A stretch of 64,000 bases of DNA from Tetraselmis striata (GCA_006384855.1 VCJN01003009.1:62001-126000), one strand, 5' to 3'. Positions 1 to 11,957 are shown, counted from the first letter of the stretch. Made by a program: numbers and translations. Notes: generated from the letters alone by a model not told the origin.

Positions 1-1608
1 CATCACCAGAGTCAGATTCTTGGTGTTGACCCTGTTGTACACCCGAGTCCTGCTGGGTGCCTGTAATATTGCCAAGGATTCATGATTCAATACATATAGA
101 ATCATAGTCGGTGTAATGCAGCAAGTGCATACATAAGTATTACTGCATGCATAAGATTACTGTAGCACTACCACACACACCGTCCGGCTGCCAAGCATAT
201 ATATGTATATACTACATCATTTGAACTGTCACAAGCACTCGTAGTTGTGTCACTCCCAAGTTCATCGGGCCATGTATGCAGTGACAATCATATGTACATA
301 TACATACATACATATATATACCTTGTTCTGCGACACATGTTAGCGGCTTAGCACTTCCTACATGTAGTGTTATGGTGCTGTATTTCCTGTATTTTCTATG
401 TTATTGCCTTCTATGTTAGCAGGGACGCAGACAGGCGACGTGGATGGAACAAACGCGAGCTGGCTAAGCTAATAGTAGGCAGAACTGCGACGCGCTTGCA
501 GTGTGCCGAGCCGGACGTCAATCAAGCAGGACAAATAAACAGAACAGCGCGGTCCGAATGGTCGCCCCACCTGCTTCTGCTGCCTGGTCTTCTTCTTCCT
601 GACGCCACCGAACTGACCGCCACGAGCTCCGGTCGTGCCGCCCGTCGTCAACCTACTGCAACCACTGCCCCTCGCCATCACGACTGCCTAATACCTGGGA
701 TCGCACACCACGGCGGGGACGAGTATATAAGAACGTGGCAGTATGACAGACGATGAGCCGACCATATATGGCACTATTATCAGGGAGCGACGCTGTTGGC
801 ACAGAGGCGCGTCGGGAAGCGCCTACCCCGCGAGCCAGGCCGTCGATGAGAGCTTCACAGCGCACCAAGCTGATCCTGGCCGCAAAGCTCGACTATATGT
901 GGGGGCGGAGGGGAGCTCACGCGGCGACCTGTGTGACTTGATGTGAGCGCGGTAATGTATGGCGGGTCGCGGTAATGTTTGGGCGGGTCGCGGGAAAGTA
1001 TGGAGTATGGAGCTCCCGCGGGAAAGTTTGGTCGATCCGAGGTGTCGATTTTACGGTGTTAAGGGCCCGCGGGAAAGTATGATGACCCCCGGGGATAACT
1101 CTCTAGAAAACCAGGATAAGCAGGGGAGGGATACGCAGGGAAGGTATGTGCGATACGGTGGCGGGTTGGCGAGATAGTGGTACAGGCAGCGAGCACGGTG
1201 GAGTGCGCCCTGCTACTGTAGGAGTGGGCTCACCTGGGCGCTGTCAGGAGGGGGTTGCGGCGCTGCCCGAGGGCGCAGCGTGTTCTCAGATCTACCGCGC
1301 GGGCGCGACAATCCTGCGCCAATCCGGGGGCGCGAGGCACCGGAGCGCCCCGCGATCGCGCGGTAGCTAAAACCCTGAAAAACCCGCTAAAGGTATACGA
1401 GGCGCTTCGCGAAGTGTTCCGATCTCTCGTATTAATCTGCATACGAGGTTCCGATAAACAATCGTATCACAAAAAACCCTCAGGGTTCGCGAGCGGTACG
1501 TGAGACCGAGAAACTGCGATTCCGCGATCGTCAGTGCTTTCAAAGTAGTACACGATCGCGGTATGACGTGGACGCGGAATGGGTATACAGTAATGAGCTT
1601 TAGGTTAG
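1..1608. other. No gene recognised; host intergenic
   Basis: I see no convincing coding region here. The first 330 bases contain AT-rich microsatellite-like stretches (ATAC/ATGT/CATA units). Around 960-1080 there are three copies of GCGGGAAAGT(A/T)T (at about 990, 1018 and 1069) and two copies of GCGGTAATGT(A/T)T. GCGGGAAA matches the E2F/DP consensus, but no gene start lies downstream, so I do not call a promoter. Confidence 0.5.
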
Positions 1609-1633
1609 ACCCTTGGAATTACCGACGGAACTC
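1609..1633 (+). repeat. Left copy of 25-bp direct repeat
   Basis: The 25 bases starting ACCCTTGGAATTACC here are identical to 7781-7805. The pair encloses both split-direct-repeat retroelements. It could be remnant sequence of an older insertion or a recombination site. It is longer than a normal target-site duplication. Confidence 0.8.
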
Positions 1634-1657
1634 ACTGGATTGAAAACCCAGGATAAT

Positions 1658-1864
1658 GATCTAAACGTGTTTATGGGGTTTCCTAACGGACTATAGCTGT
1701 CCTAGTGCGACCCGTACGGTCTGTAGTGATTTCAAGCCGTTACCATCAGGTTTTGGTACGGGCCGCCCCATCGCCCGCGAGCCCTGCGCTTCCGGCCGGG
1801 GAGCCACTTAGGACAGCCACCAGCAGCTCGTCTGCCATCTTCTAGCTCGCTGCCTTCGGCAGCG
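1658..1864. repeat. Element A, repeat A1
   Basis: Left direct repeat of the split-direct-repeat pair, matching 3757-3963 with only a few substitutions. It is not followed by a B copy, which distinguishes this layout from a normal LTR element. Confidence 0.8.
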
Positions 1865-3756
1865 GCTTCGCGTACTTGTGCGCGCGAGGGTCACTGAGGC
1901 TGAACAAGTCCGCGCCGAGGTTCATCCACCCGGTAGTGAGTCGTCGTGCCGCGCACATGCGTTACAACATCAGGCAGCGACAGACAGCCCCTCGGTAGTG
2001 TGGTTTTCCCTACTCGTGCGCCCGAGGTCGTTTTTCGTTTTTGCCCTGGCTTTGCAGCTGGGACGTTTTCGGGTAGCGATGCGCACGGCAAGGAATTGGA
2101 GCTGGGGGGTCCCCGTTGGGGGGGTTTAAACCTCAACACCCGAAGACGAGTCGCGGTACAGGCCTTCGGGGCTCCCGCAGTGGAGCGCCCTCTCGCAGTA
2201 GTCAACTCTTGAGGTTTAGGTGAGGTGGACGCGCTCGGCACCATGGCCGCTGCTCGTCAAGGTTGTCAACGACGACAACTACGCCCACCGCAACAAATCG
2301 GCGCGGACGGAGGAGGACGTCCGTGTCGTCGGGGCGACCACTTGTTGTCCCGCAAGACACTACAACCTAGTCCGCGTGTCCTCGCAGCAGGGCGCCGTGG
2401 CATCAACGGTCGTTACATGTTGTGGTTTTCCGGAACTACTCGCGTAATTGGTCTGTTACAAGGGTGGCGCCGCTCATGCGCCGGTGTTTGGAGAGGGCTC
2501 GTTGCCCTCGCCCCAATGAAGCTTCAGCAACGTTTGCTGTGGTCGCAGTGGGAGGCGTTTGTGCGGCCCGTGCCGATGCGTCTCCGACATCTCCTACTGC
2601 AACGTCGTCGTCACAAGGACCACGACAACCTGCAGCTGCCCGCCGGGGGGCAGCTCCACCACCTGGCGTGCCTGGCGTCTCGTGGTGTACGTAACTACCC
2701 TTGGCCAACTCTAAGTTTGGGACTTCGGCGGCCGTCGCTGGTACAGCAGCAGCGGCCGCCTCGTCGTCACCCTCGCCCCGACATTATTGGCATCGTTACG
2801 GGCCGGCGTAGGCTACAAGGGCCTCTACGCCGGCCAAGCAACCCGCTTCCAACGTCACGGCAACGCATCTGTGACAACACGAGCTGCCCGCCGGCGGACA
2901 GCTCCGCCACCTAACGCGACTTGTGCGTTTCGTGGCATCATCCTAAGCCTGCGCTTTGTGGGGTGGTCAGCAGCCGCCGCTGGTGCAGCAACGGCGGCCG
3001 GCTCGTTGCTCTCCGCCAGGAAAGATCCACGGCGACAGCTAACCAAGTCGGCGGGTCTTCTGCGACGTCGCCGGCAACCGACCCCGACACACCTGAGCCG
3101 GTACGGCACGACCACACAGGGTCCCAAATCCCGCGCCCCTCAGCGTTGTGCGTTTCACCCGCCGCTCTTCGCGCAAGGGGGCAAAACAACCACCGCTGGT
3201 GATGACAGCAACAGTACATCGCTGTCATCGCGAGTTGTGGCGTGTCCACCCCTCGTGACGTGCATCGCCAGTACAGGTACAGGGTACGAGCTATCATCGC
3301 GTCGGGTACCGTGCACCAGTACTTCACCTGACTGTACTCGGCGCGCTCGCGCGCTCGTGCGCGCAGCTGTATTCGTCCTACTCGTGCCTGTGCCGCTGTT
3401 TTGCTTGGCGCTCGTCGCCAACCTGGCCTTTGCTACCCCTGCTGCTTCTACTGGCCTGCAGTTCCGGCTCGTGCCGCACGCCACCATGGCGCGCAACCAA
3501 TGCTATAGGGCGCCGTCGGGAGACGGCGCCTTAATTCCGCGGCACGTCCGGCCTATGTCGTGCCGGCGTCAACATCTCCCGCCCGCGTCTGATGCGCCTG
3601 CGCCTCGATCGAGGTCCTCTTAACGCGAGACCCCTCTACAACTCAAGACATCTTCCGCCTTCGTCTGGTCGGCACGCCTGCCGACTGCCCACGCTCGCAG
3701 TCGTAAACGAACCGCGTGTAAACTGACAAAACCAGACTCGAATGCATGATTGAAAT

Positions 3757-3963
3757 GATCTAAACGTGTTTATGGGGTTTCCTAACGGACTATAGCTGTC
3801 CTAGTGCGACCCGTACGGTCTGTAGTGATTTCAAGCCGTTACCATCAGGTTTTGGTACGGGCTGCCCCATCGCCCGCGAGCCATGCGCTTCCGGCCGGGG
3901 AGCCACTTAGGACAGCCACCAGCAGCTCGTCTGCCATCTTCCAGCTCGCTGCCTTCGGCAGCG
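3757..3963. repeat. Element A, repeat A2
   Basis: Right direct repeat, equal in length to A1 (207 bases). It is preceded directly by B1 and followed about 120 bases later by B2. Confidence 0.8.
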
Positions 3964-4564
3964 CCCTCCCGTTTTCCGCCTCCGCCCTGCGGGCTCCTCC
4001 TCCGACATTCCCTCCCCTTTCGCTGAACCTTCCTAGCCATAAAATGGCGCTTTTCCGTGTAAAACAGCCTCCGCACCCTTTTTGGCAAAACCAGACTCGA
4101 CTGCATGATTGAAACGTTCTGAATATGGTTGCTGTCTTCACGCAGCATATCATATGTATCATATATATCATATAATATGTATCTAGCACATGTAGATACT
4201 TATCGAGCTACGAACTACGAACTACGAACTATATCGAGCACATGAGCTAGCAGCCGAGGGCGATATGATCTAAACTAGTCTATGGGATTTCGCTCCTTGA
4301 CCTAACCGCTTTTTAGCTACAAGTGCTGCTCAGTGGTACGGGAACTAGGAACTGTTGTTGCGCCTTTGTTAGGTGCAGCACGAGTAGACATAAAAGCAGC
4401 CAGAACAGCTGAGCCTGCCATCTTCCAGTTTTCGCTGCGTTCCACGCAGCGATGTAAAAACTGTCTCGTAACCCGTTGCGAGCAAGGTCACCCCAGGTTG
4501 TTCAAGACCACACCCGGCTCGCCACCCGAGTGTGATATTCTCGTCCGTACGTCCGTGCGTTACC

Positions 4565-5444
4565 ATGCCAGATGGAGAAGAACCCGTCGCCGAGCCGACG
4601 TTGGAGTCGCTGAACGCAGATATGAGGGCTCAGTCTTCATTACTGCGAGAGTTGGCTGCAGCTGTGGCACAATTGACGGCTCGTGATCGCGTTGTTGGTG
4701 GGGAAGGGGCACATGGCTCCGGCTTCGGGCAGCGCATCGCGGGACAGCCGACAGGCAGCGGGGGAGCCGCAGAGCGCCCCGACTTGCTAGAGCTAGCCCA
4801 GAGCGGCCGTGTCGGAGCAAAATCCGTGAGTGCCGAGGATGACTACCTCGCGGTGCCAGAGCTACTGCAGAGAACAGAGTCTGGTTACGAGGCCGTTCGA
4901 CCGGTCAGCCGAGTGCCAGGACTCTTCCACCTGAGCACCGACCTAACGAACGAGTACCTCAAGCAGGATGACCGGCGTCTGCCGACCCAGGATGAGTACA
5001 TGTGGATGTCGTGTTTCGGGGCCTACATGGCCGCCCTTTTCGTGGCTCTCGACGAGCTGCTACCTTACGTCCCTGTCGTTAATCAGGACTTCACCCCTTA
5101 CCTCGCGAGAGCTCGGAATCACGCCGAGGCCATCGACAAGGCGTTTCGTTTCCGTTCGGCCTTCCTGCGGAGGCTAAAGGAGATCAAGCGTGTGCACGGT
5201 GACCAAGGTGTTCTGGACGTGCTGCGTGCGAGCCCAGCATTTTCAGCCTGCTTCGGAGCATCTGGGTTCCGCGATTTTTGGGGACCTCATGAAGGACTAC
5301 GAACGCCGTGTCTTCGCGGCGACCGTTGCCAGCAGCGCAAAGGCGACCGCTACTGCTCGAGTGGCGGCTGCAGCTGCAGGTCGCGGGCGTGGGCGAGGAC
5401 GTGGCAGTGGGCGTGGGCGTGGCCGCGAAGGGGAGCACGAGTGA
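4565..5444 (+). pseudogene. Gag-like protein of element B, frameshifted
   Basis: The start at 4565 (MPDGEEPVAEP) opens a frame with an N-terminal helical region (LESLNADMRAQSSLLRELAA). A conserved-looking central region follows (YMWMSCFGAYMAALFVALDE; RARNHAEAIDKAFRFR). Around 5260 the plausible frame changes. The second frame runs on with MKDYERRVFAA and ends in an Arg/Gly tail (RGRGRGRGSGRGRG) at 5444, like the RNA-binding tails of DIRS-type Gag proteins. In such elements Gag packages element RNA; this role is inferred from position and composition. The single shift means it is broken or mis-sequenced. Confidence 0.5.
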
Positions 5445-5826
5445 CGGTGTGGAGCGCCTTTCGTCGGAGCTGCTGGAGCCTTGCGAGGCCACCTTTCGGT
5501 GACCGCCGCAAGACGCACCCTTGCAGCTCAACGGCGGGATGAGCGCCCTGTGTCAGGACCTGACCCCCCCACCTTACAGACTTCATTTAGACCTTCCTCG
5601 GTGCGGCGCTTCTTACAGCTACAGCCGAGTGCGGCTCAACCATCCGCACACATGCACATGGCGGCTCACCCAACCGCCTTTCTTACCACCCCATCTCTGC
5701 GTCCGTCGGTTGTTACACTACGTGTTACAACTGGTTCGCAACAACCAAGTTTCGCGCGTGTACGTTATGCACGTGACAGGCGCTACGAGCGCGAAGGGCG
5801 CGCGGGGCGGCCCTCTTACCTGAACC

Positions 5827-7338
5827 TAGCCCCGCAAACCCGTACTGAAACTACTGCAAACCCGTCCAGCAGCTACCGGCCGACAGCCGGGAACCTAACC
5901 GCTGCTGCCGAGTACTTTGCGAACAGTAGTCGCACCGGTGGAACTCTGTCAGTAAAACGACGCACGTACGTGATTGACGAGCCCGAAGCTGTCGCTCCCT
6001 GGGCTGCGTCATTGCGATTCCGGCTGCAGGACGCGTTCGGCTCGGACGAGCGAACACACCTGTCTACAATCAACACGTTCTTCGAGCTGCACAACCTCGT
6101 CCCAGTCACCAAGGGCAGCCTACACCTAACTTCAGCGAGGCGTGGGCTGATGCTACGTCAGCACCGGCTGGACGCTGCCCCTTTGCGTGTTCCTCTGCCT
6201 GCGGATGTAGCCTATCGCTTCGTCGCAAAGGCCGAGCTAATTGTGTCTGCTCTTTACCCAGAGTACCACCTCGACTTCCGAGCCCTCTTGGTCTCGGTTG
6301 TCAACTTCATGCTCTTTGCCAGGGGCCTTACTGGCGTCTCCTGTCGAGTGCAAGAGGGGCATGTCGACAGCTACAACGTCACCTTGCAAGTTCGGCTCGG
6401 ACGAGCGAACACACCTGTCTACAATCAACACGTTCTTCGAGCTGCACAACCTCGTCCCAGTCACCAAGGGCAGCCTACACCTAACTTCAGCGAGGCGTGG
6501 GCTGATGCTACGTCAGCACCGGCTGGACGCTGCCCCTTTGCGTGTTCCTCTGCCTGCGGATGTAGCCTATCGCTTCGTCGCAAAGGCCGAGCTAATTGTG
6601 TCTGCTCTTTACCCAGAGTACCACCTCGACTTCCGAGCCCTCTTGGTCTCGGTTGTCAACTTCATGCTCTTTGCCAGGGGCCTTACTGGCGTCTCCTGTC
6701 GAGTGCAAGAGGGGCATGTCGACAGCTACAACGTCACCTTGCAAGTTTACCGCGAGGAGTCGCGCTGGCCGGCGGGGACCCGACGACCTGCGCGTACTTC
6801 TCCCTCCAGTGTCCGGGCACCCTCGAGTGGCACATCTCTTGCACCACTACATCGACAACGTCCAATCTGTCCCCCTGGTTACTGTTGGCTTGGCTACATC
6901 AACTCTGGGCTGTCACTGCGGCTGAGCAGTCAAAACCTTGGACTGCGGCTACAATGTCAGACTGGCTGTCTGCAGCCATCAGTCTAGTCAACGCTGCCCC
7001 CCCCTGCTAGCACTTCCTGGACCTCACACAGTCTTCGCAACTGCGCAGCCTCTGCAGCGAACGCCATCGGAGTGCCATTGTCTCACATTCGCTACCAAGG
7101 CGGTTGGGCCACTAACTCTGACGTCGTTCTGGACTACATCAACCTCAACGTTCTACCTTCACCTAGCGCGTGGTTCTTCTTTGGCCACATCGCCCCCTCC
7201 GCCACTTCCAAGTCCAACAGGACTCCGCAGCGGTGGCCTTCCCAGTGCCTCCTTCATGACTTGGCGCTACCTCTTCTCCGTCAATCCACCGCTCTCTACG
7301 TTCGCTCAAGACTGGCAAAACCAGACTCAACTTTGAAA
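5827..7338 (+). pseudogene. DIRS-type tyrosine recombinase, broken
   Basis: The first part reads SLRFRLQDAF, then a conserved-looking core (YPEYHLDFRALLVSVVNFML followed by FARGLTGVSCRV). The Arg of FARG would be the first catalytic Arg of a tyrosine recombinase. Near the end, in another frame, SHIRYQGGWATNSDVVLDYI (about 7081-7140) resembles the recombinase C-terminal box, with HIRYQGGW and the Tyr of LDYI as nucleophile candidate. An exact 355-bp tandem duplication (6035-6744) inside the gene destroys the frame, because 355 is not a multiple of three. At least one more shift separates it from the C-terminal box. It would recombine circular cDNA into the genome if intact. Confidence 0.55.
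6035..6744 (+). repeat. Tandem duplication, 2 x 355 bp
   Basis: 6035-6389 and 6390-6744 are the same sequence head to tail. Both begin GTTCGGCTCGGACGAGCG and the unit is followed by GTTTACCG, so the junction carries a GTT microhomology. It lies inside the recombinase gene of element B. Confidence 0.9.
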
Positions 7339-7339
7339 T

Positions 7340-7524
7340 GATCTAAGCTAGTTTATGGGGTTTCGCTCCTTGACCTAACCGCTTTTTAGCTACAAGTGCT
7401 GCTCAGTGGTACGGGAACTAGGAACTGTTGTTGCGCCTTTGTTAGGTGCAGCACGAGTAGACATAAAAGCAGCCAGAACAGCTGAGCCTGCCATCTTCCA
7501 GTGTTCGCTGCGTTCCACGCAGCG
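7340..7524. repeat. Element B, repeat A2
   Basis: Equal-length partner of A1 (4267-4451). Both include AAGTGCTGCTCAGTGGTACG and end GTTCCACGCAGCG. Confidence 0.85.
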
Positions 7525-7780
7525 CCCCCCCTGACTCCGTTTTCCCTCCACGCGTTCGCTAAACCATCCTGCCAATTTCGGCTCTTGACCGTGTAAAACA
7601 GCCTGCGCGACCTTTTTGGCAAAACCAGACTCAACTTTGAAATCGGAAATCACCAAAAAAAAGGACAATCAGAAAAGGTCGTGTAGATCATATCATAATA
7701 TGTTAGGAATCCTGATGGAAACATATCGTCAGTTGGAAACATATCGTCAGTCAGTATGGAAACATATCGATCAGCATCAT

Positions 7781-7805
7781 ACCCTTGGAATTACCGACGG
7801 AACTC
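7781..7805 (+). repeat. Right copy of 25-bp direct repeat
   Basis: Exact copy of 1609-1633. Just before it (7720-7780) are three short imperfect repeats of GGAAACATATCG. Confidence 0.8.
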
Positions 7806-8151
7806 GGACGGGCTCCGTCGCGCCTGGGCGGCGGCGGCGATATGCAGTTGCCGAGGATGAATACGCCGCCTGGGCGACAGCCGAGCGACGGCGCCACTCG
7901 CAACTTCCCCCTTTCCTTGCAAACCATTTACTTTGCCTTATATCTGAAGCTTAATATACCGTGTGAACTCCCACTGTCAGAGGCTGCGCGAAGCGAGGCG
8001 GGGTCTGTAACTGAGGCTGCCGAGGTGCCAGCCCGGTCCGAGCCGACCCGCGTCGCGGCGCTCGTCAGCTGATTTCGCCGAGGGCCGAGGGCACAGGATA
8101 GCCGCCGCGCCCGCGCGAAATATAGAGGCGGCTGCGCGAGCGGGCAGCGCG
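7806..8151. promoter_or_regulatory. UTP15 upstream region
   Basis: 346 bases with no coding signal, GC-rich towards the gene. No clear TATA box at a normal distance, although CGAAATATAGAGG lies about 35 bases before the ATG. Presumed promoter and 5' UTR, from position only. Confidence 0.35.
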
Positions 8152-11100
8152 ATGGAGGAGGCGGGCGAGTACCAGAAGCTGGCGCTGCGGCGGTATCCGG
8201 CGCGCGCCATCCGGGAGACCGCGGAGGGGAAGTACTGGGGGCGGTTCCAAAAGCCCGAGGTGGCCAAGCAGGTGAGCAGGTCAGGTGGTGGTGGTGTGTG
8301 GGGGGGCATGAAGCCTGTCTGACCAGCCCGGCACTGCCAGGAAGACCACTGCCTCCCTCGACGCGACTGTGGACTATTGTTTCAATTTCAATTTTGCTTT
8401 ATGGCTTGCCGCCATTACGCATAGCCTCCTTCACCCCTACACTACCGACTTCCGCTTGAAGGCGTCTGATGGCCTGTCACCCTGGTTGATAATCGTGAGA
8501 CTGACTGCCGCCGCCCGGGCTCCTGGCTGCTCTCCGCCTGCCACACGCAGGTGGGTGCCGTCTCGTGCATCGACTTCCAGGAAGCCAAGCCCTTCCACTT
8601 TGCTGTCACCACTGGCACGCGGGTGGGTCCCCCCCCCCCCCCCCCCCCCCCGGTTTAACCTCCTAAGGATAAGTGGTGGGGCAGGGCGAAGGGCTCCTAC
8701 AACAACTTGACTCAGTCTGACGGCAGTGACATGGAAACGGCAAGAAGGCGGGGGGGGGGGGGGGGGGGGCGGGCTGCAGGCTGATATCTGTTAAAGAGCC
8801 ACCCCTTTTCCTGCTGTATCAGTGCTGACGGGAGGGTGCATGGTGGCGCTGCAGGTGGTGGTGTACAACAGCCGGTCGCAGGAGCCCAAGCGCAGCTTCA
8901 CGCGCTTCCAGGACAAGGCGTACGGCGGCAGCCTGCGCCCCGACGGCAAGCTGCTGGCCGCGGGCGGGGAGACGGGCGTGGTGCAGCTGTTCGACTGCGC
9001 CAGCCGCAGCGTGCTGCGCCAGCTGCGCGGCCACCAGAAGCCCTGCCACGTCACGCGCTTCTCGCCCGACAAGGTGCACGTCCTCTCGGGCGGCGATGAC
9101 GTCACGGTGAGCCCTCTTCAGGAGCCCCCTTCCTTTCCATCTCTGCGTTGGTATGTTGTCCAAACAATGTTTTGAAAACTCGTGTCCAGCCATAGGTATC
9201 TCCATACATATTGTATTCGGGTGTTGCCTGAAGGCAGACTCATGGAACATCCGGCAACTTTAATTGCAGATACGGTGGTGGGACATCTCGGAGGGCAAGC
9301 AGGTGCTGCGGCTAGACGGGCACAGCGACTACGTGCGCGCCGCCGCGGTCAGCCCCGCCAGTGAGGCCACGTGGCTCAGCGGCGGCTACGACCACACCGT
9401 CAAGCTTTGGGACGTGCGCGCCGGCGAGGCGGTCATGGAGTTTACGCACGGCGCGCCCGTGGAGGACGTCGCCTTCTTCCCCTCGGGTGCCCCCCCTCCC
9501 CGCCCTATCTGAACGCCTGCCAGCTCTGCTCCTGATTACACGCTGATGCACCATGGTGCATACAAACGTTTGTTGTGGGCATATCGCTTTGGTTCCATGC
9601 TCACCGTCGCCAGGGGCTGAGGTGCCGTCATCGCTGATGCCCCCCGCCCCCGCCGCCCTTTCTTTCCGCCCCCTGCAGGCTCCATTGCCGTCACGGCGGG
9701 CGGCAACCAGCTGTGCGTGTGGGACCTCCTGGGCGGCAAGCTGCTGCGCCGACTGAGCAACCACCAGAAGACGGTGACCAGCGTGCTGGTGAGCCCCATG
9801 ACGGGCGCGCACGGCGGCGCACCGCGCCTGCTCTCCGGCTCGCTGGACGGCCACGTCAAGGTGGGGCGCCCGTCGGATGCACACCCACATGTTGATATAC
9901 TGTCCATGGTGTGCACTCCCGTCCTGGAGTATAGATGCTGAGCGCCACCCGCTTTTGTGGCCAGGTGTACGAGCTGGACAGCTTCAAGGTGACGCACGCA
10001 AGCAAGTACCCCGCGCCCATCCTCAGCCTGGGCCTCTCCCCCGACTGCGGCCTGCTCGCTGTCGGCATGGCGGACGGCAACCTGTCGATGCGCCGCAACC
10101 CGCGGCCGGTGGGCGCCGCGACCGCGGCGTCGGGGGCAGGCGCGGTGGGAGCGGTTGGCCGCGGCGGAGGCCGAGCGCGTGGCAAAGTTCGCCTTACCGC
10201 GGCGACCTACAGGTACCCCCCGCCCCCCCCCCCCCCCCCACACACACACCTCTTCGCAGATATATATTTATAGGTATAACATGCATTGCTAGGTATGTCA
10301 GCTTGAGGGTTGAACATTGTGGAGATAGTAAGGTGCCACATGACTTCAGTGCATCCGCATACGCATTCAGCAATACCGTGATGAATCGTGAATGGACTCC
10401 GCCCCAAGGCGAAGCCCATCCGGTTGGCTGAATGTGTGATATTTAAAGACAATCTCCCTCCCCCTCTCGTCCGTCTCAGTCTGTCTCTCTCTCCCCCTCT
10501 ATACTGCAGACACTGCTCCAGGGATGCTTTCTTATGCACAGGGTAGCTGTTGCCGTGCGCTCCCGCCCTATCCCTCGTTTTGCAGTAAACCTACACCTCA
10601 TCGAGCCCCCTTTGACTCCCATCCCTCTATTCCCTCGTCCTTGCTGCCGGCCGCCCTCCATCAGGTACTTCATCCGTGGGCAGAACGAAAAGGCGGCCAA
10701 GAGCGACTATGTGGTGGCCCGCCAGCGCAAGGCACGCCCAGCCTCCCCTGCATCTGCCCTCTCCCCATTTCGCTCCCCTCACCTGTTCCTCTGCTCTATA
10801 TGCGGTGGGCGGAACTGGCTTCAGGAGGGGGCTACTGGGACCAGCCTTGTTATGTGAAGCCGGCCGGCGGGAATGCTCTAAAAGTCAAGAGGAAGTGGGG
10901 ATTATTTAGGAGGGCAATCCTGAAACCCTAAGCCCATTAAATACCAAACCCTGAACTGTTATGATCATAGAACCCGTGATCGAACTTACTGTGTACGTGT
11001 CTTCCGATTTATAGTACAGCATGTAATTGGGGTAAAAATTATAGTATCGACTAGATTTATGGAGGTATCCGGCGTATGCCTCACACGAAGGAAAGGTTCT

Positions 11101-11957
11101 CAGCATAGAAGAGTTCTCATCTAATTAGGTACCAGTATCCGTAGTCCAGGTCTTTGGTTTTAAGGGTTTTAAAACCCTATCTAGGTCAGCAGGCTATGAC
11201 GCCGATGTGGTTGGACGGCGGTAGGTGTGAGGCAGCTGCCTGACGCTTGCCCGCCCCGCGCATGTATGACCAGGCCAAGCTGGCGCAGTACGACCGCCTG
11301 CTGCGGCGCTTCCGCTATGGCGATGCGCTGGACGCCGCGCTGGCGACGCGGCGGCCGGAGGTGGTGGCGAGCGTGCTGGAGGAGCTCGCGGCGCGCGGCG
11401 GGCTGCGCGCAGCGCTCGGCGGTCGGAACGCCGCGGGGCTGCTGCCCGTACTGGACCACCTCTGCCGCTACCTGTCCCACCCGCGCCACATGCGCCTCGC
11501 GGTGGACATCGCCAACCGCATCCTGGATGCCTACGCCTCCGTGGTACGTCGAGGGCCGTGCTTGCGCGATAGCGCCGGCCCTTTTTTGCTGACGAAAATC
11601 TGTATTATGACCAGAGGCGAAATAATATGATGATAATATCATCCTTCTTTTTGTGTATTATTTTCAAAGAAAGGATATTTCTCCTCTATTACAGTTTGAA
11701 TGATGGTTTTTCCTTACGATTGGCCCAGCAATGTCGTCGTGTTTCGGCGGAGGGGTGGTGGGTGCTGACACGGTGGTGGCGGGCGCCCGCAGATGGGGCT
11801 ATCGCCCGAGGTGGACATGAAGCTGGGCGTGCTGCGGGAGAAGGCGCGGGAGGAGGTGCGGCTGCAGGCCAGCCTGGCGGCGCTGCAAGGCATGCTGGAG
11901 CCGCTCCTTTGCGCCTCGATGGGCAGCGAGCTCGCGCAGACCACCGGCGCCCCGTGA
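8152..11957 (+). CDS. UTP15, U3 small nucleolar RNA-associated WD40 protein (9 exons)
   Basis: UTP15 is a t-UTP/UTP-A subunit of the small-subunit processome, needed in the nucleolus for 18S pre-rRNA transcription and processing. Exons fitted by frame and splice sites: 8152-8271, 8551-8622, 8855-9106, 9270-9486, 9679-9860, 9965-10212, 10665-10731, 11274-11543, 11793-11957. Phases agree throughout and give about 530 residues, close to the family length. Exon 1 starts MEEAGEYQKLALRRYPARA, like family N-termini. WD repeats follow: LFDCASRSVLRQLRGH, RWWDISEGKQVLRLDGHSDY, GGYDHTVKLWDVRAGEAV, LCVWDLLGGKLLRRLSNHQK and SGSLDGHVKVYELDSFKV. The UTP15 C-terminal helical domain is in exons 8-9 (YDRLLRRFRYGDALDAAL, RRPEVVASVLEEL). 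Intron 7 seems to use a GC donor (AAG|GCACGC). Intron 2 contains a C23 run and a G20 run. Confidence 0.93.
8629..8769. repeat. C23 ... G20 homopolymer pair in UTP15 intron 2
   Basis: C run at 8629-8651 and G run at 8750-8769, 98 bases apart. On one strand these can pair as a long hairpin. A similar pair, in G-then-C order, occurs at 45266-45471. Confidence 0.8.

Larger units (their letters stand above)
1658..4114. mobile_element. Split-direct-repeat (PAT/DIRS-like) retroelement A, non-autonomous
   Basis: The element shows the A1-internal-B1-A2-B2 layout typical of PAT-like, tyrosine-recombinase retrotransposons. A1 is 1658-1864 and A2 is 3757-3963; both start GATCTAAACGTG and are nearly identical over 207 bases. 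B1 is about 3725-3756, immediately before A2. B2 is about 4084-4114 at the right end; both B copies contain AAAACCAGACTCGA and GCATGATTGAAA. The 1.9-kb internal part has long GC-rich open frames but nothing I recognise as Gag, reverse transcriptase or recombinase, so it is probably non-autonomous or decayed. A perfect 9-bp-stem hairpin (GGCGCCGTC/GACGGCGCC) lies at 3509-3530. The tail after A2 (GTGTAAAACAGCCT...TTTTTGGCAAAACC) is shared with element B, so the two families are related. Orientation is inferred only from element B. Confidence 0.7.
4267..7643 (+). mobile_element. Split-direct-repeat retroelement B with gag- and recombinase-like remains
   Basis: A1 (4267-4451) and A2 (7340-7524) are near-identical 185-base direct repeats starting GATCTAA. 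B1 (7314-7339) and B2 (7618-7643) are exact copies starting GGCAAAACCAGACTC. The order A1-genes-B1-A2-B2 is diagnostic of PAT-like DIRS-order elements such as the Kangaroo type of volvocine algae. Internal sequence encodes a Gag-like protein and a tyrosine-recombinase-like protein. I find no reverse transcriptase or RNase H, so it should depend on an autonomous relative. Both genes carry frameshifts. It lies 152 bases from element A; the gap holds AT-rich sequence and a short CTACGAA tandem. Confidence 0.75.

Noticed and set aside
990..1080. Cluster of E2F-like GCGGGAAA sites as a promoter
   Set aside because: Three matches only, in GC-rich sequence, with no gene start nearby.
1658..7643. Ordinary LTR retrotransposons
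   Set aside because: The direct repeats lack TG...CA ends, and short B copies lie before and after the right repeat. That is the split-direct-repeat layout of tyrosine-recombinase elements.
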